Shown piece by piece: positions 1 to 4,691 of a stretch of DNA of 8,268 nucleotides. Numbering within the stretch: position 1 is the first letter of the stretch; every line of letters begins with the position of its first letter. Origin of the DNA: CANLWN01 sp039815505 (GTDB taxonomy: Bacteria; Bacteroidota; Bacteroidia; Flavobacteriales; Flavobacteriaceae). The position numbers and the translations under genes were made by a program. The notes under the pieces were generated by a model. The model saw only the letters and a list, made by a program, of their open reading frames with translations. It ran no database searches and was not told the origin of the DNA. The stretch lies in NCBI GenBank assembly GCA_039815505.1, contig JBCBZE010000140.1, forward strand, positions 1 to 8,268, written 5' to 3'.

Positions 1-1
1 C

Positions 2-328
2 GAGGGTGGACAAAGTTGGGAATTGGGACTCAGATTAATATCCCCGTACATCAGAAGTATTGTAATCAAAGATTTCAAATGGGGTAAAATCAATGGAATT
101 TGGAAACCTGTTAACGTACCCTTGGGCAAAGGAGTGGTAGACTTTTCACGTTACTTCTCTTTACTAAAAAAGTATCGCATAAATGTACCTATATCATTGC
201 ACTTAGAATATGACCTAGGTGGTGCCGAACATGGAAATAAAAAGATTTCGATGGCAATGGAAGAGGTTTTTCGACATATGAAAAATGATTTAACCTTTTT
301 GCGCGAGACGTGGCGACAAGCATCTTAA
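2..328 (+). CDS. Sugar phosphate isomerase/epimerase, C-terminal part (5' end outside window)
   Basis: The frame is open from the first complete codon, so the gene begins upstream and only its last 108 codons are present. The tail carries an acidic/aromatic segment, EYDLGGAEHG, which I recognise from the C-terminus of Bacteroidota TIM-barrel proteins annotated as sugar phosphate isomerase/epimerase (xylose isomerase-like fold). In such proteins the Glu and His near the end of the barrel help bind a metal and the sugar, but the substrate cannot be read from this fragment. 'ISLHLEYD' fits a late barrel strand leading into the metal site. It ends 23 bp before an RraA-family gene on the same strand, so the two are probably co-transcribed in a sugar or sugar-acid catabolic operon. 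This is host chromosome outside the mobile element. Family call is fairly safe; exact enzyme unknown. Confidence 0.75.
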   Translation, partial: EGGQSWELGLRLISPYIRSIVIKDFKWGKINGIWKPVNVPLGKGVVDFSRYFSLLKKYRINVPISLHLEYDLGGAEHGNKKISMAMEEVFRHMKNDLTFLRETWRQAS

Positions 329-351
329 TTTAAACTACTATTCTATGTATT

Positions 352-1065
352 ATGGCAACCGGTAGCAATCAGATAATAGCACATTTAAAAAAAGTAAGCA
401 CTGCCTCCGTAGCTACATGTCTTTTTAAAAAAGGTCTAAAAAATCAATTTATTCAAAATGTTGGCCCCCTGAAAAAGCTTGAAACCAATATGGTTGGACA
501 GGCCTACACTTTGCGATATATTCCCGCAAGAGAGGATTTAAATCCCATTGATGTATTCAAAGACCCGGGGCATTTACAAAGAGTAGCGATTGAGGAGTGC
601 CCAGAGGGTTTTGTATTAGTGATCGATAGTCGTCAAAATGCCAGAGCTGCCTCTGCAGGTTCCATTTTGGTTACTAGATTGATGCAACGTGGGGCTGCGG
701 GCATAGTAACCGATGGTGGTCTCAGAGATTCAGAGGAAATTGCGCGCTTAAACATTCCATCCTATCATCATAGATCTTCCGCACCGACCAACCTAACATT
801 GCATCAAGCCATTGCGATCAACGAACCCATTGGTTGCGGTGATGTTGCTGTATTTCCGGGAGATTACATTGTTGGCGATAATGACGGGGTTATGGTAGTT
901 CCGCAACATCTTGTGGAAGAAGTTGCAAAAGAATGTCTTGAAATGACCGGGTATGAAAACTTTGTCATTGAGAAGGTAAATCAAGGCAGGTCGATCATAG
1001 GGCTTTATCCCCTGACCAACGAAGCCTACATCACTGAATTTGAACAATGGAAAAAGAAACAATAA
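352..1065 (+). CDS. RraA family protein (4-hydroxy-4-methyl-2-oxoglutarate aldolase-like)
   Basis: This 237-residue protein belongs to the RraA/MenG-like family, which includes divalent-metal-dependent class II pyruvate aldolases and oxaloacetate decarboxylases, as well as the RNase E inhibitor RraA. The signature is clear: GAAGIVTDGGLRD at about residues 114-126, where Arg125 and Asp126 match the substrate-binding Arg and metal-binding Asp of the aldolases. A second family motif, GDYIVGDNDGVMVVP, follows near residues 172-186. The length is close to the bacterial aldolase branch and longer than E. coli RraA. Since it follows a sugar isomerase-type gene by 23 bp, a role in breaking down a sugar acid or related keto acid is more likely than RNase regulation; that is inference. 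The ATG at 352 has no Shine-Dalgarno site, which is normal in Bacteroidota. It is the last host protein-coding gene before the tRNA hotspot. Confidence 0.85.
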   Translation: MATGSNQIIAHLKKVSTASVATCLFKKGLKNQFIQNVGPLKKLETNMVGQAYTLRYIPAREDLNPIDVFKDPGHLQRVAIEECPEGFVLVIDSRQNARAASAGSILVTRLMQRGAAGIVTDGGLRDSEEIARLNIPSYHHRSSAPTNLTLHQAIAINEPIGCGDVAVFPGDYIVGDNDGVMVVPQHLVEEVAKECLEMTGYENFVIEKVNQGRSIIGLYPLTNEAYITEFEQWKKKQ

Positions 1066-1159
1066 TTAGTCTATTGAACCATAGTGCGTTTACAAAAAAC
1101 CGGAAAAAAATGGGTGAACATATGAAAGCCATAAAAACAGGGATACCTAAAGAAAAATC

Positions 1160-1191
1160 TAAAAACAAGAAAACCCCTATTTAAAGGGATT
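1160..1191 (-). terminator. Terminator-like hairpin beyond the copied tRNA-Arg 3' end
   Basis: On the minus strand a 7-bp stem with one G-U pair (1185-1191 with 1172-1178, loop 1179-1184) is followed by a T-rich stretch (TTTTCTTGTTTTT). It lies just past the 19-bp copy of the tRNA-Arg 3' end at 1199-1217, where a tRNA terminator would be expected. The stem is short, so confidence is moderate. Confidence 0.4.
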
Positions 1192-1198
1192 CCAAGGG

Positions 1199-1217
1199 TC
1201 GTGATCGCGATAGGATT
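1199..1217 (-). repeat. 19-bp direct repeat, copy of tRNA-Arg 3' end (att-like scar)
   Basis: TCGTGATCGCGATAGGATT is identical to 1313-1331, which holds the 3' end of the intact tRNA-Arg: end of the T-loop, 3' strand of the T-stem, 3' strand of the acceptor stem, discriminator base and 3 nt of flank. The two copies are 114 bp apart in the same orientation. Duplication of a tRNA 3' end is the usual footprint of tyrosine-recombinase integration. Only about 95 bp separate the copies, so whatever inserted here has been lost or reduced. Confidence 0.7.
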
Positions 1218-1233
1218 GGCGGTGCCTTTCCCA

Positions 1234-1250
1234 TCAACGCTCCGCGTTGA
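1234..1250. repeat. Short perfect hairpin between the two tRNA-Arg 3' copies
   Basis: TCAACGC and GCGTTGA form a perfect 7-bp inverted repeat around a 3-nt loop (TCC). It sits between the 19-bp repeat copies and just left of the tRNA-Arg terminator. No T tract follows on either strand in the correct position, so it is not clearly a terminator; it may be a remnant of the lost element. Function unknown. Confidence 0.45.
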
Positions 1251-1304
1251 AAATAAAAAAGCCTTACTTACAAATACAAGCAAGCTTGTTTTGAGATAAG
1301 GCTT
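1251..1304 (-). terminator. Rho-independent terminator of tRNA-Arg
   Basis: Read on the minus strand, just after the tRNA, an 8-bp outer stem (1297-1304 with 1259-1266) encloses an inner hairpin (1280-1293 region with 1271-1280, 4-nt loop CAAG at 1281-1284). It is followed by CTTTTTTATTTT. Position, stem and U tract all fit transcription stop 11 nt after the mature tRNA end. Confidence 0.75.
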
Positions 1305-1312
1305 CTATTTAT

Positions 1313-1331
1313 TCGTGATCGCGATAGGATT
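1313..1331 (-). repeat. 19-bp direct repeat, copy inside intact tRNA-Arg
   Basis: This is the second copy of the repeat at 1199-1217, identical over 19 bp. It covers the 3' end of tRNA-Arg from the T-loop to 3 nt past the discriminator base. Confidence 0.7.
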
Positions 1332-1389
1332 CGAACCTATGACCGTCTGCTTAGAAGGCAGATGCTCTATCCAGCTGAGCTACGCGACC
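1316..1389 (-). tRNA. tRNA-Arg (anticodon UCU)
   Basis: The minus strand folds into a standard 74-nt cloverleaf. The acceptor stem GGTCGCG pairs with CGCGATC with one G-U pair, the discriminator is A73, and the T-arm has the classical TTCGAAT loop. The anticodon arm is TCTGC-CTTCTAA-GCAGA, giving anticodon TCT (plus-strand 1353-1355), which reads AGA codons. The 3' CCA is not encoded; the sequence continues C-G-A. A weak Bacteroidota -7 box, TAATTTAG (7 of 8 matches to TAnnTTTG, plus-strand 1395-1402), lies 5 nt upstream of the mature 5' end. Its 3' end is duplicated at 1199-1217 and the mobile element borders its 5' side, separated by a terminator. Confidence 0.96.
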
Positions 1390-1411
1390 TCATACTAAAT
1401 TACAATAAACT

Positions 1412-1439
1412 AAAAAACCGAACTAATGTTCGGTTTTTT
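1412..1439. terminator. Strong hairpin terminator (probably of the interrupted tRNA-Pro)
   Basis: A perfect 12-bp inverted repeat, AAAAAACCGAAC / GTTCGGTTTTTT, surrounds a 4-nt loop (TAAT). The A and T tracts make it work in either direction. On the minus strand it lies directly after the tRNA-Pro 3' fragment at 1441-1454, exactly where that tRNA's terminator should be, and would also stop leftward transcripts from the element before tRNA-Arg. Confidence 0.85.
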
Positions 1440-1454
1440 GTCGGGGTGGCAGGA
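1440..1454 (-). other. tRNA-Pro 3'-end fragment, inferred left attachment site of the ICE
   Basis: On the minus strand this reads T, CCTGC, CACCCCG, A, C: last T-loop base, 3' strand of the T-stem, 3' strand of the acceptor stem and discriminator A73. An acceptor ending in G72-A73 implies a C1-G72 pair, which in bacteria is characteristic of tRNA-Pro, and the acceptor matches the CGGGGTG type that I recall for flavobacterial tRNA-Pro. The rest of the tRNA is absent and the sequence to the right diverges from a normal T-arm. The fragment begins at the same T-loop position as the tRNA-Arg 3' copy at 1199. I infer that an element integrated at the 3' end of tRNA-Pro and that the complete tRNA stands at the far end of the element. 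Confidence 0.55.
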
Positions 1455-1469
1455 CGGAAACCCTGCCAC
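1446..1469. repeat. 8-bp stem hairpin spanning the tRNA-Pro fragment boundary
   Basis: GTGGCAGG (1446-1453) and CCTGCCAC (1462-1469) form a perfect 8-bp inverted repeat with an 8-nt loop. Half of it is the T-stem/acceptor sequence of the tRNA-Pro fragment; the other half is on the element side and imitates the missing T-stem 5' strand. It may be part of the recombination core or just a T-arm relic. Confidence 0.5.
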
Positions 1470-1512
1470 GCTATCCCTTCAAATTCAATACCTTATGAGT
1501 TTTTCAACTTTG

Positions 1513-1532
1513 TAGGTAACCGAATAGGTAAC
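1513..1532 (+). repeat. Two TAGGTAAC direct repeats near the element end
   Basis: TAGGTAAC occurs at 1513-1520 and 1525-1532, a 12-bp period; a related TGGTAAC is at 1795-1801. Their position about 60 bp inside the inferred attachment core would suit arm-type integrase or excisionase sites. That role is inference from position only. Confidence 0.35.
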
Positions 1533-1566
1533 TTTTTATTTGATCTAACTTGCGTTAAATTGGGGG

Positions 1567-1597
1567 CAAAGATATACAAAGCGGAAATCTAAAGCAA
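1567..1597 (-). promoter_or_regulatory. Bacteroidota-type promoter reading leftward toward the attachment site
   Basis: On the minus strand TTG (1597-1595) and TATCTTTG (1574-1567) are separated by 20 bp, a full match to the Bacteroidota pattern TTTG/TTG-N19-21-TAnnTTTG. Transcription would begin near 1560 and run about 150 nt to the terminator at 1412-1439. No reading frame of note is present in that interval, so it could make a short untranslated RNA in the integrated state or read across the joined ends when the element is circular. Confidence 0.45.
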
Positions 1598-1725
1598 CTG
1601 AATTTTCGAATAAAAATGGAACGATAACTCACTGAAGTTGGTGCTACGCTCAATACCACTTTCAACTTTCCTTCAATTGAATTAGATTATACTATTAACA
1701 AGAATTAAGGCACAATAATTGCAGT

Positions 1726-1733
1726 TAATTTTG
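1726..1733 (+). promoter_or_regulatory. Candidate -7 box of the rteC promoter
   Basis: TAATTTTG is a full match to the Bacteroidota -7 consensus TAnnTTTG, 88 bp before the rteC ATG. No good -33 TTTG/TTG lies 19-21 bp upstream, so the call rests on one box. The TGACCT half-site at 1744-1749 would overlap the early transcribed region. Confidence 0.3.
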
Positions 1734-1743
1734 GTATATGGTC

Positions 1744-1817
1744 TGACCTCTAAATAAAGCGTAGCCCCAATTCAATATTCGCTTTGACCTACAATGGTAA
1801 CTAACGCTCAAAGGTCA
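1744..1817. promoter_or_regulatory. Three TGACCT/AGGTCA half-sites ahead of rteC (possible operator)
   Basis: TGACCT occurs at 1744-1749 and 1785-1790, and the inverted form AGGTCA at 1812-1817, five bases before the rteC ATG. The last two form an inverted pair with a 21-bp spacer. Placement between the candidate promoter and the start codon suggests an operator, possibly for autoregulation. No family-specific site is recognised. Confidence 0.3.
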
Positions 1818-1821
1818 GCTT

Positions 1822-2649
1822 ATGGAACTACATTTACTATCTCAAGAACTTTCGGAAGAATTAGCAAGAATTGAATCAATCACAAAGGATGTCGTCAAAA
1901 AAAGTGATCTGTCCATTGTGCTCTGTAGAAACCTGCTGACCAAACTAAAAAGACTTATCTCAAAAAAGAAATTTGAATCACCCGCCAAAGAAATTCTTTT
2001 TTTCAAATACACCAAACAAGTACCCCTGTCGAACCTGGTCTATTTCTTTGAGCTCAAATCCTTTGAAATTCATTATCCCAAAGGGGATGGCTCAACCAAA
2101 AGGAAATACACCACAAGGAAGTTGAAAAAGTTAAATGATTTTTTTTCTCGAAACCTTGATTTCATTCAATATATAGACCAAGGAAAGACCTATTTGGATA
2201 CCCATTATTTTACCCGGGAATACTTTAATGAATTCAATATCACCCATGCGAGATACTACTTTCGAGATCCCGATTTCAGTACCTCACATGATTTGTTGTT
2301 GGCAAAACTAAGTGCGAATCGAAGATTGATTACTTATCTGGACCATCGATTGAAAAATATTGATCGACCCAACGGACATCCATTCATCCCCTTGACCCAA
2401 CTCAATTGGACGGCGAGCAAGACCGACATGACGGAATTGGCCTATGCACTAAAAAGTAGTCGTGCCGTAAATGACGGTAAAGTAAGTATTCGCGAAATTA
2501 TTAAAACGCTTGAACAGGCGTTTCGCTTTAAGAGCGGCGATCCTTACCGAAACTACGGGGAGATTCGAATACGGAAAAAAAGCCGTACAAAATTCTTGGA
2601 TGATTTGACCACCAGTTTGCTCTTTGATTTGGAAAAAGGAGACGAATAA
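1822..2649 (+). CDS. rteC: RteC-family transcriptional regulator of ICE excision/transfer
   Basis: This 275-residue protein matches RteC, the regulator known from the Bacteroides conjugative transposon CTnDOT, where it activates the excision operon. Recognisable parts are the central segment LxNLVYFFELKSFEIHYPKG (about residues 69-88), the basic stretch KRKYTTRKLKKLNDFF (93-108), the LDTHYF block (125-130) and the C-terminal domain starting LNWTASKTDMTELAYAL (194-210). That domain is the most conserved and winged-helix-like part of the family. Size is normal. The ATG at 1822 follows a possible operator and has no Shine-Dalgarno site. The gene is alone on its transcript or reads on into the HTH gene 116 bp downstream, across two inverted repeats. 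There is no RteA/RteB sensor-regulator pair in the window. Family call confident; target here is inferred. Confidence 0.9.
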   Translation: MELHLLSQELSEELARIESITKDVVKKSDLSIVLCRNLLTKLKRLISKKKFESPAKEILFFKYTKQVPLSNLVYFFELKSFEIHYPKGDGSTKRKYTTRKLKKLNDFFSRNLDFIQYIDQGKTYLDTHYFTREYFNEFNITHARYYFRDPDFSTSHDLLLAKLSANRRLITYLDHRLKNIDRPNGHPFIPLTQLNWTASKTDMTELAYALKSSRAVNDGKVSIREIIKTLEQAFRFKSGDPYRNYGEIRIRKKSRTKFLDDLTTSLLFDLEKGDE

Positions 2650-2662
2650 AAAGGTGTTATTC

Positions 2663-2675
2663 CCTCTTAAAGAGG
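2663..2675. promoter_or_regulatory. Inverted repeat CCTCTT-A-AAGAGG, possible regulator site
   Basis: A perfect 6-bp inverted repeat with a single central base lies 13 bp after the rteC stop codon and about 90 bp before the preferred HTH start. The near-zero spacer favours a protein-binding site over an RNA hairpin. RteC is a plausible ligand because it acts on inverted repeats ahead of excision genes in CTnDOT. Confidence 0.35.
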
Positions 2676-2684
2676 TTGTTAAAA

Positions 2685-2704
2685 TTTCCCCTTACCTAGG
2701 GAAA
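2685..2704. promoter_or_regulatory. Inverted repeat TTTCCC / GGGAAA, possible regulator site or hairpin
   Basis: A perfect 6-bp inverted repeat with an 8-nt spacer, 22 bp centre-to-centre-scale distance after the CCTCTT repeat. It is not followed at once by a T tract, so a terminator for rteC is less likely than an operator. Both repeats fall upstream of the HTH gene. Confidence 0.35.
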
Positions 2705-2765
2705 CCTTGTGAATTTATTTTTCATCATCGACTCATATTTGCTGTATAATATTAAAACTAAGGAT

Positions 2766-3053
2766 ATGCCAGCAAATATTATTACCGCAGATGACCTGCA
2801 GGAGTTTAAGGAAGAACTTATCTCAGATATTAAGGAACTCTTGACAAACTATGAAAGGGTCACCATTGACAAATGGATAAAATCAAATATCGTAATGAAG
2901 AAATTGGGCATCAGTCCTGGAACATTGCAAAACTTTCGCATCAATGAAACCATCCCTTTCTCAAAATTGGGAGGTATTATTTACTACGATGAAGAAGAAA
3001 TCGATGAGATTCTTAAAAACAACAAGAATTTCTTTCTAAAGAAACAGCTATGA
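2766..3053 (+). CDS. Small helix-turn-helix (MerR/excisionase-like) DNA-binding protein
   Basis: I take the ATG at 2766 (95 residues) because an AGGA-like site lies just before it and because homologues that I recall begin MPANIIT. A GTG at 2709 in the same frame would add 19 hydrophobic, unfamily-like residues. The N-terminal third is an acidic helix (DDLQEFKEELISDIKELL). The second half is a winged HTH of the kind used by excisionases and MerR heads: KWIKSNIVMKKLGISPGTLQNFRINETIPFSK, followed by the wing GGIIYYDEEEIDEIL. Such proteins act as recombination directionality factors or small transcription factors. It lies directly after rteC, like xis2c in the RteC-controlled excision operon of CTnDOT, although I cannot show orthology. 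Its stop overlaps the next gene's start (ATGA), implying translational coupling. Confidence 0.8.
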   Translation: MPANIITADDLQEFKEELISDIKELLTNYERVTIDKWIKSNIVMKKLGISPGTLQNFRINETIPFSKLGGIIYYDEEEIDEILKNNKNFFLKKQL

Positions 3054-4165
3054 TCATTGCAACCTATAACATCCAGAATATCTTCCATAGGGATAGAGCG
3101 CTAATAAAAAAATACCGTCAAGAAAATCGGGAACTTTGGATTGAAGAATTTGAACGGCTTATGGTCATGGGGATGCGCACCAATAAGGAATTCAATAGAC
3201 TCAGAACACTATCAAAACTTTTGGGTTTTGAAGATGCCCAGAACGGTCCTTACCTCACCATGGTACATAAAGCCGGACAACTATTCCTAAAAAAGGATGC
3301 AGCCTCAGAGGCCAATAAAGCAAGCCCTTTAACCAATTGGAACGGGTGGGTCAGATTAAACTCAACCCCCATAAATGAAGTGGCCATAGCAAACAAAGCG
3401 AAGGTCGTTGAGGAAGTTTCACCAGATATACTGATCTTATTGGAGGTCGAGGACAGGTCATCGCTACTGGAATTTAACAAGAGTTTTTTATCTGACACCT
3501 ATACCCATATCCTGTATTTGGAGACCAATGACCTGTACGGTAGAGGTATCGGGTTGTTGACCAAATCCGGTTATGAAGTACTTGCAATGAAATCCCATGT
3601 CAATGATTTTGATGAAAATGGCAATCCCATTTTTGATATGGACCTACAGGAATATAAAATCAGTACCCCCAATGGTAAAATCGTAAGCATACTGTCAACG
3701 TGCTTTTTGGATAACTTGGAACACCATAAGGATGCTAAAAGCAAAATTGAAGTTCAATCCAAAAAGATAGCAGAAGTATATAAGGATAAAGATGGTCCCA
3801 ATGAATTGATCGCTGTTGTAGGCACACTAAATGTCCCGTCCTACAGTAAACTTCTTGCGCCGTTAACCCTAGGAACCGATTTAAAGGATATTTCAAAACA
3901 TCACACTTTTGAAGTGGATTTGGACAAAGGAAAAGACTCAAAATATTATCGTTTGGGAGCCTATAAAATGGGCGTTAACTTGAAGCAAAGCGACTATTTG
4001 ATGCTTTCCAGCAAATTCTATAGAACGGTAAAGGCCTGTGGATTGATAAGAAAAGGGATTTGGTTTAAAAAAAGGCCTCAATGGAATATCCTAAAAAGCA
4101 TCAAAAATGAACTGCATAGTGCCAGTGAACATCCAATGGTATGGTCGGAACTAAAAATCCGTTAA
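3050..4165 (+). CDS. Endonuclease/exonuclease/phosphatase (EEP) fold protein with altered active site
   Basis: The 371-residue protein shows the EEP layout of DNase I-like metal-dependent phosphodiesterases: the N-terminal strand ATYNIQN with Asn7/Asn10, PDILILLEVED with the metal-binding Glu at 132 (or 134), GRGIGLLTK at 164-172, a late SDYLML with Asp315, and a terminal His361. Two usual active-site positions differ. The GDxN motif is GTLN (258-261), with Thr in place of Asp, and the final SDH is SEH (359-361). An insertion of about 90 residues, rich in basic residues, follows the first strand. From memory, related ICE-borne proteins keep both changes, so this may be a specialised branch and not decay. 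Substrate unknown; a DNA or nucleotide role fits the fold. No signal peptide, so cytosolic. Its ATG overlaps the HTH stop and its own stop is 2 bp from the ORF6N gene. Confidence 0.8.
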   Translation: MIIATYNIQNIFHRDRALIKKYRQENRELWIEEFERLMVMGMRTNKEFNRLRTLSKLLGFEDAQNGPYLTMVHKAGQLFLKKDAASEANKASPLTNWNGWVRLNSTPINEVAIANKAKVVEEVSPDILILLEVEDRSSLLEFNKSFLSDTYTHILYLETNDLYGRGIGLLTKSGYEVLAMKSHVNDFDENGNPIFDMDLQEYKISTPNGKIVSILSTCFLDNLEHHKDAKSKIEVQSKKIAEVYKDKDGPNELIAVVGTLNVPSYSKLLAPLTLGTDLKDISKHHTFEVDLDKGKDSKYYRLGAYKMGVNLKQSDYLMLSSKFYRTVKACGLIRKGIWFKKRPQWNILKSIKNELHSASEHPMVWSELKIR

Positions 4166-4167
4166 AA

Positions 4168-4686
4168 ATGGAGTTACAGACAATACAAAACAGGATTTAT
4201 GAAATACGTGGACAAAGAGTACTCTTAGATTTTGACCTGGCTTTACTTTATGAAACCGAAACTAAACGCCTTAAAGAAGCTGTACGGCGCAATAAAGACC
4301 GTTTTCCATCAGATTTTATGTTTGAATTGACAAACGAAGAATACAACTCTTTAAGGACGCAATTTGCGACCTTAGAAAATACAGGTAGAGGAAAACACAG
4401 TAAATACAATCCTTTTGCATTTACCGAACAGGGTATTGCAATGTTGGCCAGTGTGTTGCGAACCCCCAAGGCCATAGAAGTCAATATACAGATTGTTCGT
4501 GCCTTTGTTTTTCTTAGAAAATATGCTTTATCACATACGGAGTTAACCCAAAAGTTACAGGAGCTGGAAACTAAATACAACCAACAATTTACCGACATTT
4601 TTGAGGCCATTAATTACTTGCTGCAAAAAGATAAAAAGCAACTTGCACAAAGCAAAAGAAAACCTATCGGATATAAGAAGGAATAA
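4168..4686 (+). CDS. ORF6N domain-containing DNA-binding protein
   Basis: The ORF6N domain occupies about residues 8-117. Hallmarks are IYEIRGQRVLLDFDLALLYETETKRLKEAVRRN, RFPSDFMFELT, SLRTQFATL, the HSKYNPFAFTEQGIAMLASVL block and INVQI-like NIQIVRAFVFLR. The domain is a DNA-binding module (related to KilA-N/BRO proteins) common on phages and conjugative elements of Bacteroidota; its cellular role is not established. The C-terminal 50 residues (LTQKLQELETKYNQQF...) predict a short coiled coil, then a Lys-rich tail, suggesting oligomers. I start at ATG 4168, 2 bp after the EEP stop, because the domain follows directly; an in-frame ATG at 4141 lies inside the EEP gene. It is the last gene of a tightly packed unit with the HTH and EEP genes, and ends 5 bp from a convergent gene with no visible terminator between. 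Confidence 0.9.
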   Translation: MELQTIQNRIYEIRGQRVLLDFDLALLYETETKRLKEAVRRNKDRFPSDFMFELTNEEYNSLRTQFATLENTGRGKHSKYNPFAFTEQGIAMLASVLRTPKAIEVNIQIVRAFVFLRKYALSHTELTQKLQELETKYNQQFTDIFEAINYLLQKDKKQLAQSKRKPIGYKKE

Positions 4687-4691
4687 GAGAA

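Larger units (their letters stand above)
1390..1821. other. Gene-free junction region between tRNA-Arg and rteC (inferred ICE left end)
   Basis: I see no convincing protein gene in these 432 bp. The left part (1390-1454) holds a strong terminator and a tRNA-Pro 3' fragment and reads as host DNA. From about 1455 rightward it is probably the end of the ICE, with paired TAGGTAAC repeats, a leftward promoter, a 10-bp palindrome TTCAATTGAA at 1672-1681, inverted GCTACGCT/AGCGTAGC octamers at 1643-1650 and 1758-1765, and three TGACCT/AGGTCA half-sites ahead of rteC. An open frame over 1362-1592 overlaps the tRNA and the terminator and is rejected as a gene. Confidence 0.6.

Noticed and set aside
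1110..1184. 24-residue Lys-rich plus-strand frame after the RraA gene
   Set aside because: The A-rich sequence makes Lys codons by chance, and its end overlaps the stem of the terminator-like hairpin at 1172-1191.
1071..1283. 70-residue minus-strand frame
   Set aside because: It overlaps both tRNA terminators and the 19-bp repeat, and its Phe-rich product reflects A-rich DNA on the other strand.
1362..1592. 76-residue plus-strand frame across tRNA-Arg and the junction
   Set aside because: It starts inside the tRNA gene, runs through the terminator and tRNA-Pro fragment, and has no domain or leader of its own.
2745..2750. TATAAT before the HTH gene as a sigma70-type -10 box
   Set aside because: Bacteroidota primary promoters use TAnnTTTG, and an isolated TATAAT in AT-rich DNA is weak evidence.
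2709..2765. GTG start that would lengthen the HTH protein by 19 residues
   Set aside because: The added residues are hydrophobic and unlike the family; ATG 2766 has an AGGA-like site and a family-like beginning.
4248..4610. 120-residue minus-strand frame
   Set aside because: It lies wholly opposite the ORF6N gene, which has a clear conserved domain.
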